Positions 23,541 through 34,699 of a DNA stretch of 57,205 nt are shown in pieces. Numbering within the stretch: the first letter of the stretch is position 1; every line of letters begins with the position of its first letter. This DNA comes from Porogramme epimiltina. Taxonomy: Eukaryota; Basidiomycota; Agaricomycetes; Polyporales; Polyporaceae. The position numbers were made by a program, and so were the translations under genes. The stretch is taken from NCBI GenBank assembly GCA_900155495.1, contig FTLJ01000205.1, forward strand, positions 1 to 57,205. The letters run 5' to 3'. The notes beneath the pieces were generated by a model. That model was not told where the DNA came from, did not search any database, and worked only from the letters and a program-made list of their open reading frames with translations.

Positions 23541-24320
23541 GTGCCAGAGTATTGTGGAGCGTGCGCCGTGCTGAACCTGTTCGGGTTCGTCCCCGCGGTA
23601 CAACAAGTTGGCAGTCGAAACAAGGTCTTCCCTCGCTCACGCGCGTGCCAACCTACGATGTGTTCCATTTGCAGATGTCGCCAGTATGTCACCGCCAGAT
23701 CCGGGTCTACATTATGATCTTGGAGACTGAAGGAAATATCTATCGTTATGAAAATCTTGGATTTTAAGGCGGGAACACGATAAATTTTGAAGGGCGCGCA
23801 CTAGATTACATCAACTAGCGGGGACGCATACGCAACGTACTAGTGTTACGGAGAACGCCGCTGCAGGCGTGAACTGACACAATGAGAGAAAGAGGGTTAC
23901 TAAGTTTGATATCTGAATGAGATCCATGTCTACTCGAAGACTTGTAGTTCCATTTGACAGAATGAGATGCCTCAGGGTAACATCCCGGTCATATATACAA
24001 TATAACTGTAATTTCGTTAGAATTCCGCACCAAGTAAAGAAGTTTTCACATACGTGGTAGTCAGGTCGTTTACCTTCCGCGCGATTGATACAGATACTGA
24101 CACCCACTTAGAGACGATTCTCTCCCACAGGTCCCCTACATAATTTGGCTGGAAGTACTAAAGTGAGACACGAAATAGTGCTCAGAGCTAGAACGCACTG
24201 ACCCGATACAACTTCAATGTTGATGGGTTTGAAGATTCTATCATGCGGTAGTCGCCTTGGACATGGGGGAAAATCGCCTTTAGGAGGTTTAGTACCACAT
24301 TCGTATCTCGATAATAGGGG
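23541..24320. other. Intergenic, downstream of the minus-strand WD40 gene
   Basis: AT-rich DNA with one minus ORF (23811-24107) that lacks domain similarity and a supported start. It probably includes the 3' untranslated region of the WD40 gene that ends at 24321. Confidence 0.4.
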
Positions 24321-25754
24321 TTAACCTACATATCGGATATTGTACGTGAGTCCCGGGAACACGAGCACACTGACAACCAGTACTAGCGCTATAAGGACGG
24401 TGCAGTATGTGATGACGTTCCCCATCGTTCCGCTGCGTATCGGTGTAGTGGGCGCGGGGCATGGCGAGGACCGACTCGATGGCACCTGGGATACGTCCGA
24501 GTTGACGCTGATTGATTCCCGCTTGCCCCAAAGGCGGACAAGGGTCTCAGTACCCCGCTCGGAGGTTCCGGTAGCGATTAGGTCGGCTTGGGGGGCCAAT
24601 GCCTATGAAGAACGTTATGAACTGTTTGGTGACGAGAACAATGCTAGATTATGCGCGTACCAACGCCTGAACAATGTCCTCTTTGGAAGAATACTCAGCA
24701 TTAGACCTATTGGTGTGTAGAGAACAAATCACTCACCGGAATGGTCCATGTTCTCAACGATTGCTCCCGTTGATACATCACAAATTTGAACCTCACCACA
24801 AGAGCTTCCCATCAGAAGTGTTCTACCGTCTTGAAGAAAGAGGATGGGGAGGGCTACATTGATAGTAGTGTTTGCTTCTATTGTGCGGATGTGTGTCTGG
24901 TCGATGGTACTATATATGTCAAATCCATCGCATAGATTCGACGTAGCTATAAGATCTCGGCGAGGAGATATAGCGGAGCATCCTCTAGAACGTGATGAAG
25001 ACCTGAATAGACAAAATTGAAGGAGACCTGCTGCTTACAACAGTGCTGTCCTTGGCTTAATGGTCCAAGTGAATTTATGGGAGTTAAGATCCCAGCACCT
25101 GTGAATGCATGAGTGAAACTTAGAGACAGGTAAACGGCCCCGCGTACCAGATGCCCTGTTCGAGATACGTGACGATCAGTGTTGTCCCACCCGGACCAAA
25201 GTGAAGGGAACGAGGAGTGCATTTTCCAGCATTAGGTCGTGTAACAGTTCGTAGACCCACGAAGGCTACAATACCACGGTCAGTGTCTGCCGCTTAGGGA
25301 GTCTGAGACTTACTGTCGTCAACCGGTGTCCACGTTTCAACATCGCATCCCGTACCAATAGCTAAAATCCCCTCATATGCCAGTGCTTCAATTCGTGCAC
25401 CATCCGCGGAACGAGGAAAATACCAGAACTTCATGTTCATGGAAGACTCCGGCGATGTCTGATCATAAGTCGTCGTTAATTGTGCTCTCTACGATACGGG
25501 CGAGTATTCACCTGGTGGTATTCCCCGCAAAGCACACGACCGTCCGCATACCCAACAAACAAATACTCGGTCCATATGATAGTAGATATAGGATGCGATG
25601 CCGCGATCTTCTTTGGCGATCCTACAGGGTGCACGTCATGAATAAAGAGCACCCCATCGTCACCACCGCTCGCTAAAAAATTTCCGTCAGGAGAGAATGC
25701 AAGGGCGTTGATAGAGTCTTTGTGGTTATCGAGGGTAGAGGAGCACAAGTACAT
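24321..25754 (-). CDS. WD40-repeat protein with C-terminal membrane helix (paralogue)
   Basis: Chosen start MYLCSSTLDNHKDS at 25754; an upstream GTG frame is not needed. The first exon has two WD40 blades (SINALAFSPDGNFLASGG, DDGVLFIHD). After GT-AG introns come RIEALAYEGILAIGTGCDVE, GGTTLIVTYLEQGI joined across an intron to WCWDLNS, then DLIATSNLCDGFDIYS, RTLLMGSSCGEVQICDVS, and finally ADLIATGTSERGTETLVRLW. The tail is a strong membrane helix (VITYCTVLIALVLVVSVLVF) followed by about ten residues and the TAA. The blade order and the phrase LIVTYL match the plus-strand gene at 4200-5850, so the two are paralogues in opposite orientation. No stop or frameshift was found. A membrane-tethered propeller binding an unknown partner is the likely role. 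Confidence 0.8.
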
Positions 25755-26220
25755 GGTGAAGACGCGAAGGTATTGACGCGGTGTACCGTGTCGATGCAGC
25801 CGAAGGGATGAAAATATGTCTCGCAAGACCACGCCACTAGCATTATTTCAGACGCCCGCGCCGCGTAATACATATCGATGAGCATGACGTCGAGCCATGT
25901 GACCTTGTGTCGAGCTCAGCGAAATGTTAGGCGCAAGAGCAACATATCTATACTCTTCAAACTGTACAATATTTCTACACCTAGAATGACCTGCAGGCGG
26001 TAAAAGGGCAATCGTTGTTCCCAACAATCACTCTACACCCATCTATGATCTTCGCACTGGTAGGCAAAGCCCGACGTCCGCCAATCGTTCCCTGGCCCTG
26101 CCTCGCCATTCGCGTCGCGATGTTGCCCGCGCATGCCAAAACTCGGCCAGCAGTTGGTACAAGGAGTTGCGCATTCTAGCTATAACCCGACCAGGGGGTT
26201 TGGTGGACGGGCGTTCCACG
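25755..26220. other. Promoter side of the WD40 gene
   Basis: This gap lies upstream of the minus-strand WD40 gene and abuts the dispersed repeat. The part at about 26050-26220 shows a minus ORF continuing from the repeat into unrelated sequence (NSLYQLLAEFWHARATS). No independent gene is supported. Confidence 0.35.
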
Positions 26221-27815
26221 TCGTCGCGGATGTGGACTCCCTGAGAGGCCATGCCATGTCGTCTTTCGGGACTCGAGAGAGGCGGAGGGGGGATAGGGAA
26301 AGAAATGGTAGAGTTGGCGCAGTCTAATTCAGAGGAGAGGAGCGTGCAGATCAGTAGGTGCGGGATAAAGTGAGCGCAAGGGGAAGAGGGGAGAAGGATG
26401 GAAATAACAAGCTGGGGAGGGGGAAAGCGCGAATCATGTGATGGGAGCCGAACATACATTGCGTAGGGGCCATCGACCAGACGAAGTGGGTGCAAGGATG
26501 GCGCAGTGAACATGGAAAAGATACTCACAAGATTACCCGCCCTTCTAGCTGCTCTCATCTCCATTGCTTAGAGGCAAATGACCTTGTCAGGGTTCTCCTA
26601 ACCCATGTTGAAGCTCGGCGAGCTATGGAGAAGGGCGTGTTCGTATATTCTGCAGTGATCGGCGATAATCCCGACATCCCGTGCCGGAGTCAACGGTTAT
26701 GACCACACTGCAAGGTCATGCCCATCCCCGCGGATGCTAAGGATGGCCGTGGTCTTCTCGCAAAAGACCGTGCGGAGTGGAGACGATCCTTGCCCCTCAT
26801 GACGGAGACACCCTGGAAATGGCAACGACCTCAACGGGACCAACTTCGTAAGCAATACGAGTACATATCTTCACTCGGGCCTCTCCCCTTCTGAACAGCC
26901 ACCTTGGTGGTGGCCCCAAGACATGCATTCTTCCCCTGCTTGCTCTCAGGGCGATACCTGCAGGGGAAGTCGTCAACACCCGGGCGGCGAGGAGCGGCAA
27001 GATGAGAGCTTACTTGCACCACGTCGCCTTCACGCTCCTAACAATGCGCAAGGACATGACCTCTGACACAGTCGTATTTGTGAGGGCCCCGACGAAGATC
27101 TGCATAATACTGCGAAGATACAGTGGCTACTGACGACAGCATAGTTGTGGAAGTACGCACAGATACAAGCAGTGGCATCCTTTGGGATCGTGCTCCAACA
27201 ATACATGGTAGTCCTCCAACTGCGTATGGGATGAGCTCTACAGGGCAAATATTAAGACGTCATACGAAGCCAGAAGGAGAGGTGGACATACGAGGGAAGA
27301 GAAGGGGAGACAGGACACATCCTCGACCTTGACGACGCATCCTCAACCTCGACGACGTATACGAAGCATCCGGCGAGTGTACGGGAGCGCGGCATGGAGA
27401 AGGTGAAGAGGCCACGGAATGTGCGCGCGATCGCGGCGGGGCGAACTTCTATCTCATCCCCAGTGTGAAAGGGCGTCGCAGGGGAGAGGCGGCGTGAGGG
27501 GGGATGTGCAGTGGCCGCCAGGAGGGAGAGCCGGGCGTAGAGATGTACTGTCGCAGCTGCCGGGTGGTGGAGGGAGTAGAAGGTGATGGGGATGGTGAAG
27601 AAAGTAGAAAGTCATTGAGATGGTGGGAAGGCTGGTGGGCACGGTTAGGGCAGCGACGGGATTACTGGGTGACAGCAATGATGGACGGATTGGGCAGGGG
27701 CCAGGGCGACGACGAGGGGCAGATCGAGAGGGAGGATGAGTCACGAGACTCAATGCTCATGACTATGTCATTGCCGACGCACGGGGGTAACTCTGAAAAT
27801 CCTTTAAAAGGTTGA
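26221..27815 (-). repeat. Dispersed repeat, minus copy (partner at 42890-44135)
   Basis: Read on the minus strand from 27815, the segment starts with CCTTTTAAAGGATTTTCAG and continues through GACTCATCCTCCCTCTCG, GGCAGCTGCGACAG, CGCGCGCACATTC, GTTGGAGGACTACC and CACGCCCTTCTCC. It ends at GTCCACATCCGCGACGAC (26221). The same landmarks occur in the same order on the plus strand at 42890-44135. Beyond the last landmark the two copies diverge completely. Here the internal frame around the CGACAGCTGCGACAG block is interrupted, while it is open in the other copy. It may be a decayed mobile element or gene family. Confidence 0.6.
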
Positions 27816-28034
27816 CAGTTTTAGTGCTGCAGACTCGCACAAAACATTTACAGCACCACGCCCCCTTCACGCCCTGGCCCCATTCGCGTCGAATTATTGT
27901 ACAGTTTGAATATCTTTATCGACAGTATTGACTATACGTATTTGGAGAACCTGATAGACCGCGTAACACGACCCAGCACTCAACCCACAACTACATTTGA
28001 TTAACTTGGGAGAAAGACATATGAGTGCTGGGTT

Positions 28035-29083
28035 TCATTGAGTGGCTGAAAAGGACGTACCACGGCGTTTATGCTTAGTATTGTAAGTACTTTCCCCTAC
28101 AAAGGAGGGGACCTTCAGGGTTTCCGTCACGATGAGGCGTCGCCCATCCTTGCGGATGTACCCAGGCGTTACAGCTTGCCAACATGTCCCTGAGGCGCTT
28201 TTGTTCATCGCCCAGACCCACAGCTGGCAGCGGTCAGAAGGGGGATTGGCCGTGCATACTCGGTGCCGAAACACGTCGCCAACTTCGATGCGTATTCCTT
28301 CCGGAAATTCGGGAGGTTGTTCTATACGGTTGGCACCATCGGATTTGAAGTACCAGGTCACGTCTGTACTACCCTTGTCTCCGCCGCTCGCGTGGTCGTG
28401 GCGGTAGTATACGGATGAGGGCTATAGTAAAGACCGGAGTTAGAGATAGGCATGCATGGATTATATTGGTATTCACCGAGACATGGTCGACACCGACAGT
28501 CGAGACATCATGAACGACAGAGGAATTGTGAGACGATGTTGCAGTAGCGGACATCTCATGTGAGTCGAAGCGGACACGGTTTGGTGGCGTTGGATTACTG
28601 GTGAATAGCGTGGTGTTATCCTGAGGTGGTGTAGTGGCATGGAATGATTCTTGCAGGCCCGATGACGGGCGCAAGGAAGAAGGTCCAGGTGTAGCCGAAC
28701 GTAAGTTTGAAAAACCGCTACCCGATGTGTACGACTTCGAGTGGCCGTGCAGAGGGGTCTCCGAAGTCCGCGTCGTGCGAGGGGTGGAAGTCTGTGACGG
28801 TGCAAATTCGAGGAGGGAATCGACCTCGAGTATCGACGCCATTGGAGTGTTATTAGAGTTCGAGGGATGTGCACTGGGTACGTAGTGAGCGAAACACGTT
28901 GAAATGTTTGTGTCAATAAACGCACGTAAGAGTAGTGGTCATAGTGCGATCGAATACACGCAGGATGATGGGTGTGGCGTCTCTCCTCACATTCGGAGGA
29001 ACTGGAGCGATGTACTGCAAGCGGGTGGCCTCTAATGCGCGAACACCAACGCAGGCTGAGAAAGAGTACTGAAATGTGACCAT
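28035..29083 (-). CDS. Protein with C-terminal QLWVW-type domain (copy 2)
   Basis: Chosen start is ATG at 29083 (MVTFQYSFSACVG). An intron near 28870-28925 joins MTTTLT to AHPSNSNNTPMASILEVD. A long Ser/Thr/Pro-rich disordered stretch follows. An intron at about 28423-28476 then leads to PSSVYYRHDHASGG and the C-terminal domain: VTWYFKSDG, GDVFRHR, RCQLWVWAM, TPGYIRKDGRRL and FVGESTY. The frame ends at 28035, though a further intron at about 28063 is possible. The domain lines up with the C-terminal domains at 9111-10313 and 55006-56475. A hydrophobic stretch further upstream (PFALVILPSILSFLVGTLL at about 29140-29205) could belong to an unrecognised 5' exon and would make this a membrane protein like copy 1. 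Function unknown. Confidence 0.65.
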
Positions 29084-30590
29084 GTTCGGCGAGTGGGTAG
29101 CGTGGGCTGAAGTTGAGGTTTTAACTGGCCCTTGGCACTGCGGAGCAAAGTGCCGACGAGAAAGGAGAGGATGGAGGGGAGAATGACGAGGGCGAAAGGC
29201 AGTTTCAGCTTGAGATGTAAGTATATAACTCCGAAATATACTCAAAAGGCATTGCGGGACGGAGCGGCGCTGCGTTTGTTGCTAGCAGAGGAATGCGTCT
29301 TAGAACAGCTCCCACAACGAGGCCGGATATTCCCGGTGCTCACAGGCGCTGTATATACTATGGATCTTGGTCTTAATAATAATAATCCTGAACTTCTAAT
29401 GGCATATATACCGCTAAGTATGTATATGCTCGTCGCCGGCCATGAGAGGGAGGGGGGGGGGCTGGATGTCTGGCGGGGATGCAAGACGGGCGGCAGGGAA
29501 AGGGGCGGACAGAGGTGATGAACAGACAGAAGACAAGTCAGAAGCGTCGACGCTCGCTAGCGGCAGTACTTGGGCGCTTCGGACTTGTCTCTCATACTGT
29601 GACCTTCGTTTTCCCTTCTGCTACTCCACAGGCTCAATACGTACTTCTCGTCATTCAAATGGTTCACTCTTTCAATATTACTCGCTCCGCCAGCGATTAC
29701 ATACCTCGGACCCTCTCCCGCATCGAAACGACGCCCGAAACCTGCTCAGAGTGCTCCAAAGCCCGCACTTTCCTTGCAGACAACATGTCCAGAACTTAGA
29801 AAACGTCAGCGCGTCGCTGCGGTCTCGTGCGCAACTTCGCGTGCGTTATCTTATGTCACTAAGGCTCTGAGGGTGAGTGTATGCAAGATCGAGGTGCGCA
29901 GGGAGTAGCAGTGACCTGTTCAAGTGAGTCTTCGTTTCGAATCATTGGCCTGAGGTGACTGGGATACTGAGGTTGACTGTGGCGTGATACAAATGTGCTC
30001 AAACGGCCTGAGGCAATCACCACCCTCAGGCGGGCGCATCTACGGCAAATGAAAGTTGCTAAGTACCTCAAACAGTGCTCTCTGGTTGCTATATCTGTAC
30101 GTATGCTCGGTTTCCCTCGCACATTATTGTTGACCCGCACCCCGCTCCCCCCCGTTGCATCCCGCAGGCTTGTTCTGCGTCACGGTCTACCAAGTGCTGT
30201 TCATCGCGCTATACTCTTGCGCGTTCTTTTACTTACAGGTGCGTTCGGCGTGACCAGGCACTAAGAATCTTATGAATGTCAATCATTTACTTATCTCATC
30301 AAACAGTCGTGAAAGCGAGGACGTCGCGGACCTGCGATGTCGATTCTCGAGGTACTATGTTACACCGCCGCTCGGGCAAGTCAAAAGCCGCACGCCCCGT
30401 GACTCGCCGGTCTCAGGGAGAGCAAAATGCCCCAGTAGAAGACGGCAGGCGACGAAGCCATGAACGAGGAGGACCAAAGTGTCTACTTGTCTGCGCTTTG
30501 CGGTTGTTTGGAAATGCGTTGACGTGCGTGCAGTCCACTTTCCTAATTATTTGAAGATGACATGGGGGAAAATGATAGTGGGGACCAAAA
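29084..30590. other. Mixed intergenic DNA with a small repeat and a lone membrane exon
   Basis: At 29450-29600 lies a small repeat shared with 11940-12060, with an inverted ACAAGT...ACTTGT pair. At about 30165-30240 a plus-strand exon-like piece reads GLFCVTVYQVLFIALYSCAF followed by FYLQ and a GT donor, a single membrane helix without identifiable partner exons. ORFs such as 29132-29518 and 30272-30463 have no recognisable content. No complete gene is supported. Confidence 0.4.
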
Positions 30591-30596
30591 ACGATG

Positions 30597-31050
30597 TCTT
30601 TGCGTCCTGCGTTCAAGGCTGTGCCAGGGGACAGCTCATCCAAAGGCGACTACGACGAGGGAGAGGATGACGGGAAGCACGAGGATGTCAATATCAACGA
30701 CACGCGCTACGCCGCCGTTGCTATCGTAGCGAAAAACAAGAAGGCTAAGAGGAGCAAAGGAAAGAAGGAAAGGTCGTCCGAGGAGGATGGCTGGGGGGAC
30801 AAGGCGTCCTCGTCCTACACGTTGAATATGGCGCAGATCGCGTCGGGCGACGAGGAGCGGGAAACTCCAAGGGCACACGCGAAGACGAGTGCTATTCCTA
30901 CCTCGCCGATCTTACTTTGTTGCTAACTCTGCCCATCTTTGTATCAGCGACAGTGACTCGGAGCCCCATACTGCCTCCCCCCCAGACCCAGTTGCGAACG
31001 GGAATGCGGACATGGACGGCCAAGTGAATACACAGCGCAGGACAGGTGTT
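30597..31050 (+). pseudogene. Lysine/acid-rich coding fragment, unassigned
   Basis: An open plus frame from about 30597 encodes an acidic then lysine-rich polypeptide (DYDEGEDDGKHED, KNKKAKRSKGKKERSSEEDG). An intron-like gap at about 30887-30948 follows, then an acidic piece (DSDSEPHTASPPDP) in a frame that does not join cleanly. The composition is real coding-like, but no family can be named. It runs head-on into the antisense glutathione reductase fragment. Confidence 0.35.
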
Positions 31051-31300
31051 CACGCGCGAGGCGGAAGAAGCCGTCCAAGTCGATGCCGAGGCTCGCGCCT
31101 GGGATCTCGTCCTCACTGGGGACGGTCGGCCGCCCGCCCGTGGCGACGCAGACACGGTCCGTCGTGTACGTCGAGCCGTCCGGGCGCGTGACCTCGACCG
31201 CTGACGGCGAGAGGACGCGCGCGGTGCGGTGGTGCTGCTCGACGCCAGGCTCCTTGTCAACGTTGCGGTCGTAGATGCCGTTCAAGCGCTGGATGTAGGT
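31042..31300 (-). pseudogene. Glutathione reductase fragment
   Basis: On the minus strand the frame reads DTYIQRLNGIYDRNVDKEPG, VLSPSAVEVTRPDGSTYTTD, RVCVATGGRPTVPSEDEIPG and ASLGIDLDGFF. This matches the part of glutathione reductase that leads to the ATGGRP turn of the FAD/NADPH-binding fold. The redox-active Cys pair (normally upstream), the NADPH domain and the dimer interface are missing, so the fragment is not an enzyme. It lies antisense immediately upstream of the RING gene at 31434, in the position of its promoter. Confidence 0.75.
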
Positions 31301-31433
31301 GTCGCCCAGTAGTCCTTCGGAAGTCTCCGACGCGGCATTCGAACACGTGTGAGCTCGTCCATGTGCGCGAAACAGCCAGGTCCAATTCCGAGTCTTTCCT
31401 CGCGCCACACGCTCTTTCCCTCTTACCCTCGCC

Positions 31434-32238
31434 ATGCACCCTCAATGTCCAATCTGCAGATCGTATCTCAAGTCAGATGATCATTCAAGACCAAACGCAT
31501 TCTGGTGTGGTAAGTAATCGAAAGCTCTCAAATCCTCAGGACGACCCTCACATAAGCTCTAGGTCACGTCGTCTGCCCTGAATGCTGGCGCGGCATGGAG
31601 GATGCGGACATCGTACGTTGCCCTATGAAATGCGCAGATGGCGGTGGGGAAGCATCGGGTGTGGAGCTGCGATTTGTTGAGGATACCTACGACCCCCCGG
31701 TGGATGCAACGGTACAAAGGGAAGCCGTCCGTCTCGTGTAAGAGCTGGATTAAGCTAACGTCATGCTAAAGGCGCATCGCGAGCTACCACCATGCGCTCA
31801 AAACACGTGAGAAATCCTGCGAAGACCTTGCGGAGCGTTGCACATCGCTTCAGCAGTGTATCGTCAATCAGGAACATAGGATCACAGCCCATCACAAGAG
31901 CTTGGAACTGGCGCGACGCACCATTCAAGAAGCGCAAATGAGTATATCTGGCCTTGTACGCCAAATAGCAGCAGAAGTAGCGGAAATGGGCAAGGTACGC
32001 TCGATGATCGACGCGCTTGTGTTGAAGGTATGCACATCCACAACAGTCACATGATCTTAACTGACAGTTCCTCTGTAGCAGGATACCTCCACTGCTATCC
32101 GACGCACACGCCCTCTTCAAGAGAGCGAACAAGTTGTTGTAGAAGATGACAACGCTCGAGCGGTGAGTGCTATCCCCACCCACTACTCGATGCATTCAGC
32201 CAACACGACACCAGCCAAAGAAGCCCAGATACACTTAG
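31434..32238 (+). CDS. RING-type finger plus coiled-coil protein
   Basis: ATG at 31434 starts MHPQCPICRSYLKSDD. An intron at about 31509-31561 splits the finger just before its Gly-His, giving C-P-I-C ... W-C-G-H-V-V-C-P-E-C ... R-C-P-M-K-C, a RING-like array with the ligands at usual spacings. Further exons join through GT-AG introns (about 31739-31771, 32029-32079, 32163-32199). They form a helical stretch (RIASYHHALKTREKSCEDLA, ELARRTIQEAQMSISGLV) of coiled-coil type, and the stop is at 32236-32238. The product is about 240 residues with no membrane helix. RING domains usually recruit ubiquitin-conjugating enzymes, so E3 ligase activity is plausible. It is a paralogue in architecture of the gene at 36280-37097. 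Reading frame intact throughout. Confidence 0.75.
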
Positions 32239-32469
32239 AGGTTACATGCCTTCGAGTTCTGCCACGTTCTCGTAAAGCAAGGATGGGTTTGGGAAGGTGG
32301 GCGCTGGTGATGTCCTTAAGGCGGAAGTTGTGTGTTGGGGGGCTGTTATCGAAATTGTGCATTTTGTACTGGCAGTATCATTGGGCACGCAATCCACAAG
32401 GCTCGGAAAACAAACTTTATTCAGACTATCTACTAGTACGACCACCACCAGCACTACTACTACAAGCAT
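32239..32469. other. Downstream of the RING gene, contains a trinucleotide-rich patch
   Basis: Only the 3' flank of the RING gene and a GTAGTAGTGCTGG-like low-complexity patch (about 32430-32470) are seen. The patch gives a spurious Val-rich antisense ORF. No gene is supported. Confidence 0.45.
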
Positions 32470-33985
32470 CATGGGCACATGGGCGGCGGAAGCGCAGCCC
32501 GTCTCGGACACGAGCGTGCCGTAGTCGTCCTGGCCATGCCGCCGTTCGTGAGCGGCAGGACGGCGGCGCGCCCGACCAGAGCGCGGACGGCACCGGGGAG
32601 GCCCGGCGTCCCTTTCGCGCTCCCGTTCGCGCTCCCGCTCGCCGTTGCGCACGCCGCCGGGGGCGGCGATGCGCTCGTTGGAGCTCGTGTGCGCGAGCCG
32701 CTCGTTCGACTCGGAGCACTTGCGCGAGGGCCCGAGCTGCGCCGCGGCGAGCGCGGATGCGCACGCACTCGGGGGCGGGATGGCGGACACTGCTGTGCCC
32801 GAGGACGCGGGGGGAGTTTGGCGCGGAGGAGGCAGGCGGGGGCGACGACGGGCGCGCGGCGGGGGCAGGCGGGGGCGACGACGGGCGCGCGGCGGGGGCA
32901 GGCGGCAGGCACAAAGGCCTGAGCGGTCGCGAAGGGGTGCACGTGGTGTGCGGCGAGCGTCGTGCAGCCACTGCTGCCGCCGTAGTGGGCGTGGTGCGGG
33001 AGCTGCGCATTCGGGGGCGTGTGCGTGAGTGCGTTGGCGTCGGAGTAGGACGAGGGCGGGCGCACGCCCATGTCGAGGAAGGCGTCATTCAAGCTCGGGC
33101 TGGTGATCGTGCTCGCGGGGGTCCTTGTGCCCGTGCTCTGCTGGGCTTGCGGGTAGCGGTGCGGGGATGAGGAGTTGCCAGTGGAGGCCATGACCGACAC
33201 ACCAGAGGGTACTGACTGGTCAGAAGAGGTGGAGGGGGAGGTGGAAGATGGAGCAGACTCTGACACAGAGGTATTTGACCGAACGGATGTCTCGCCTGGC
33301 AGTACATAAGATCAGAGTTATGAACACTGTCAGACATAGCACCGGGAAAACTGACGAGTATACGATATGTGGAGCAATGTGAGGATGGATTCGCGTTTAG
33401 TTGACCATTCACGACTACGAGGGCGTACTCGCCAGGAGGCATTGATGTACACCGGGATGTTGTATTCGAAGATGGAGTCGCCATTCGGTTCCTGCGCGAA
33501 TGCACCGACGAGTTTGACGTCCAGGAGGAACTGCATGTTGGAGTTCTCGTTGCCGTTGGGCGAGACTAATGAATGCGTGACTATGGAGAAAACATAGACC
33601 GCAACACCTGAAAATCCGATCGCGGGGAAGGTCAGTCCTCGGAACGAAATGCAAGCCGGCTTTTCAATGCACGTACCTTAGAACGTCACCGCCGTGGTGA
33701 GAGACACGTTCTCAAAACCGCCCCCCCCCCTTGCACGTAGGACTGAACCTCCCTGCGTGCCATGTTCCGTTGTGGGCATGGGTGGGATCAGATCTTGGTG
33801 CAAAACGTTGTCCGTAATTCCACGCGCCCTGCGAGAAGTACGCGACCTCGGTATTGTTTCCGAAGGTGTCGTCTATGGTCACGTTCACAAGAGTAGCAGA
33901 GGCGGATGGAAGGCGGGCAAGAGTCCATGAGGTGGAAGCGGAGAAGCAGGCGAGGGCTTTAACGTCTAAAGGGAGGAGCATGGCA
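32470..33985 (-). pseudogene. Decayed cell-surface-type protein with jelly-roll-like ectodomain
   Basis: Read on the minus strand from 33985: a leader (MLLPLDVKALACFSASTSWT), then LVNVTIDDTFGNNTEVAYFS, ENVSLTTAVTF followed by a stop, GVAVYVFSIVTHS, MQFLLDVKLVGAFAQEPNGD and YNIPVYINAS, then GEYALVVVNGQL in another frame. This is the ectodomain of a large agaricomycete family of single-pass proteins known to me as hypothetical. A C10 run near 33720-33730, a stop and a frame change break it. From about 33270 down to 32470 a GC-rich, Ser/Pro/Ala-rich region (STSSDQSVPSGVSVMAST onward) may be a second captured piece. No membrane helix was found, so this copy is not functional. Confidence 0.5.
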
Positions 33986-34164
33986 GGACGGGGGAACGGG
34001 TTCGCAGGGACGGCGAATGCAGCCGCAGGGCGTGATAAGAGGGGAGGGGGGGGGGGAGACGGGGAAAAGCGATGCCTGTCAGGACCGCATGTGGTGAGGA
34101 AGGAGGAGAAGAGCATGGCAGCGTCGGGGGTGTGCAGAGGGCGGCGAGGAGAACGAGAGACGGA

Positions 34165-34320
34165 CGATCGCGAGCTACCAAGTCCGCAAGCGCCGGAGCC
34201 GAATTTTTTGGCGCTTGTCCCTCGGGCTGCGTCGTGGCATGCCCCCGCCCACGCCTTCACCTCTCCCGCCACCATCCCACCGCTGGTCTTGACGCAAGCC
34301 CCCGCTTTTCTCCTCATCAA
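34165..34320 (+). repeat. Small dispersed repeat, copy 1
   Basis: The stretch containing AAGTCCGCAAGCGCCGGAGC and GGCGCTTGTCC, followed by GTCGTGGCATGCC and CTTGACGCAAGCCCC, matches 46070-46215 with the same order of words. It lies directly upstream of the G-protein fragment. Confidence 0.6.
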
Positions 34321-34334
34321 TTTTACACTGAGCG

Positions 34335-34598
34335 CATGATATACTGCCAGATCACACACAAGAACCTCCTCAACTCCGCCCACCACATCATCCTCGCCAT
34401 GCGCAAGCTTAGGCTGCTTAGCATGAAGACCCCGCGAACAGGACGCGCACGGAGAAGATCCTCGACTATGTCGTCTCCCCCGTCCCCACGTTCTACTTTG
34501 AGGAGGACACGGGTCTTCGATCTCTGGAAGGACCCCGTCATCCCCAAGATTATGGCCCATAGTTCGGAGTTCTACCCCATGGACAGTGCGAGCTGGTG
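34335..34598 (+). pseudogene. G-protein alpha subunit fragment
   Basis: Pieces in order: THKNLLNSAHHIILAMRKL, EDPANRTRTEKILDYVVSPV and PTFYFEEDTGLRSL, then after a one-base frame change WKDPVIPKIMAHSSEFYPMD and SASW directly before a GT donor. This is the helical domain of a basidiomycete heterotrimeric G-protein alpha subunit, up to the exon boundary before the switch regions. The N-terminal P-loop and the GTPase C-terminal half are absent. Frameshifts around the second piece confirm decay. Next to it, with hardly any spacer, begins a fragment of an unrelated secreted protein. Confidence 0.6.
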
Positions 34599-34699
34599 AG
34601 TGCCCCCGCCACACGCCCCGCTGCCGGCATGTAGTAGACGTGCGCTGCTGAGGCTGGCACCAGCAGGAACAGGAGCGCGGGCGCACACCTCATCAACCG

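Noticed and set aside
32163..33170. Plus-strand ORF of 335 codons
   Set aside because: It begins in the last intron and exon of the RING gene and continues into GC-rich DNA antisense to the decayed surface-protein gene; it is arginine/alanine/glycine-rich shadow.
33712..34686. Minus-strand ORF of 324 codons
   Set aside because: Only its last third corresponds to real coding sequence (the leader of the surface-type pseudogene); the rest is antisense to the G-alpha fragment.
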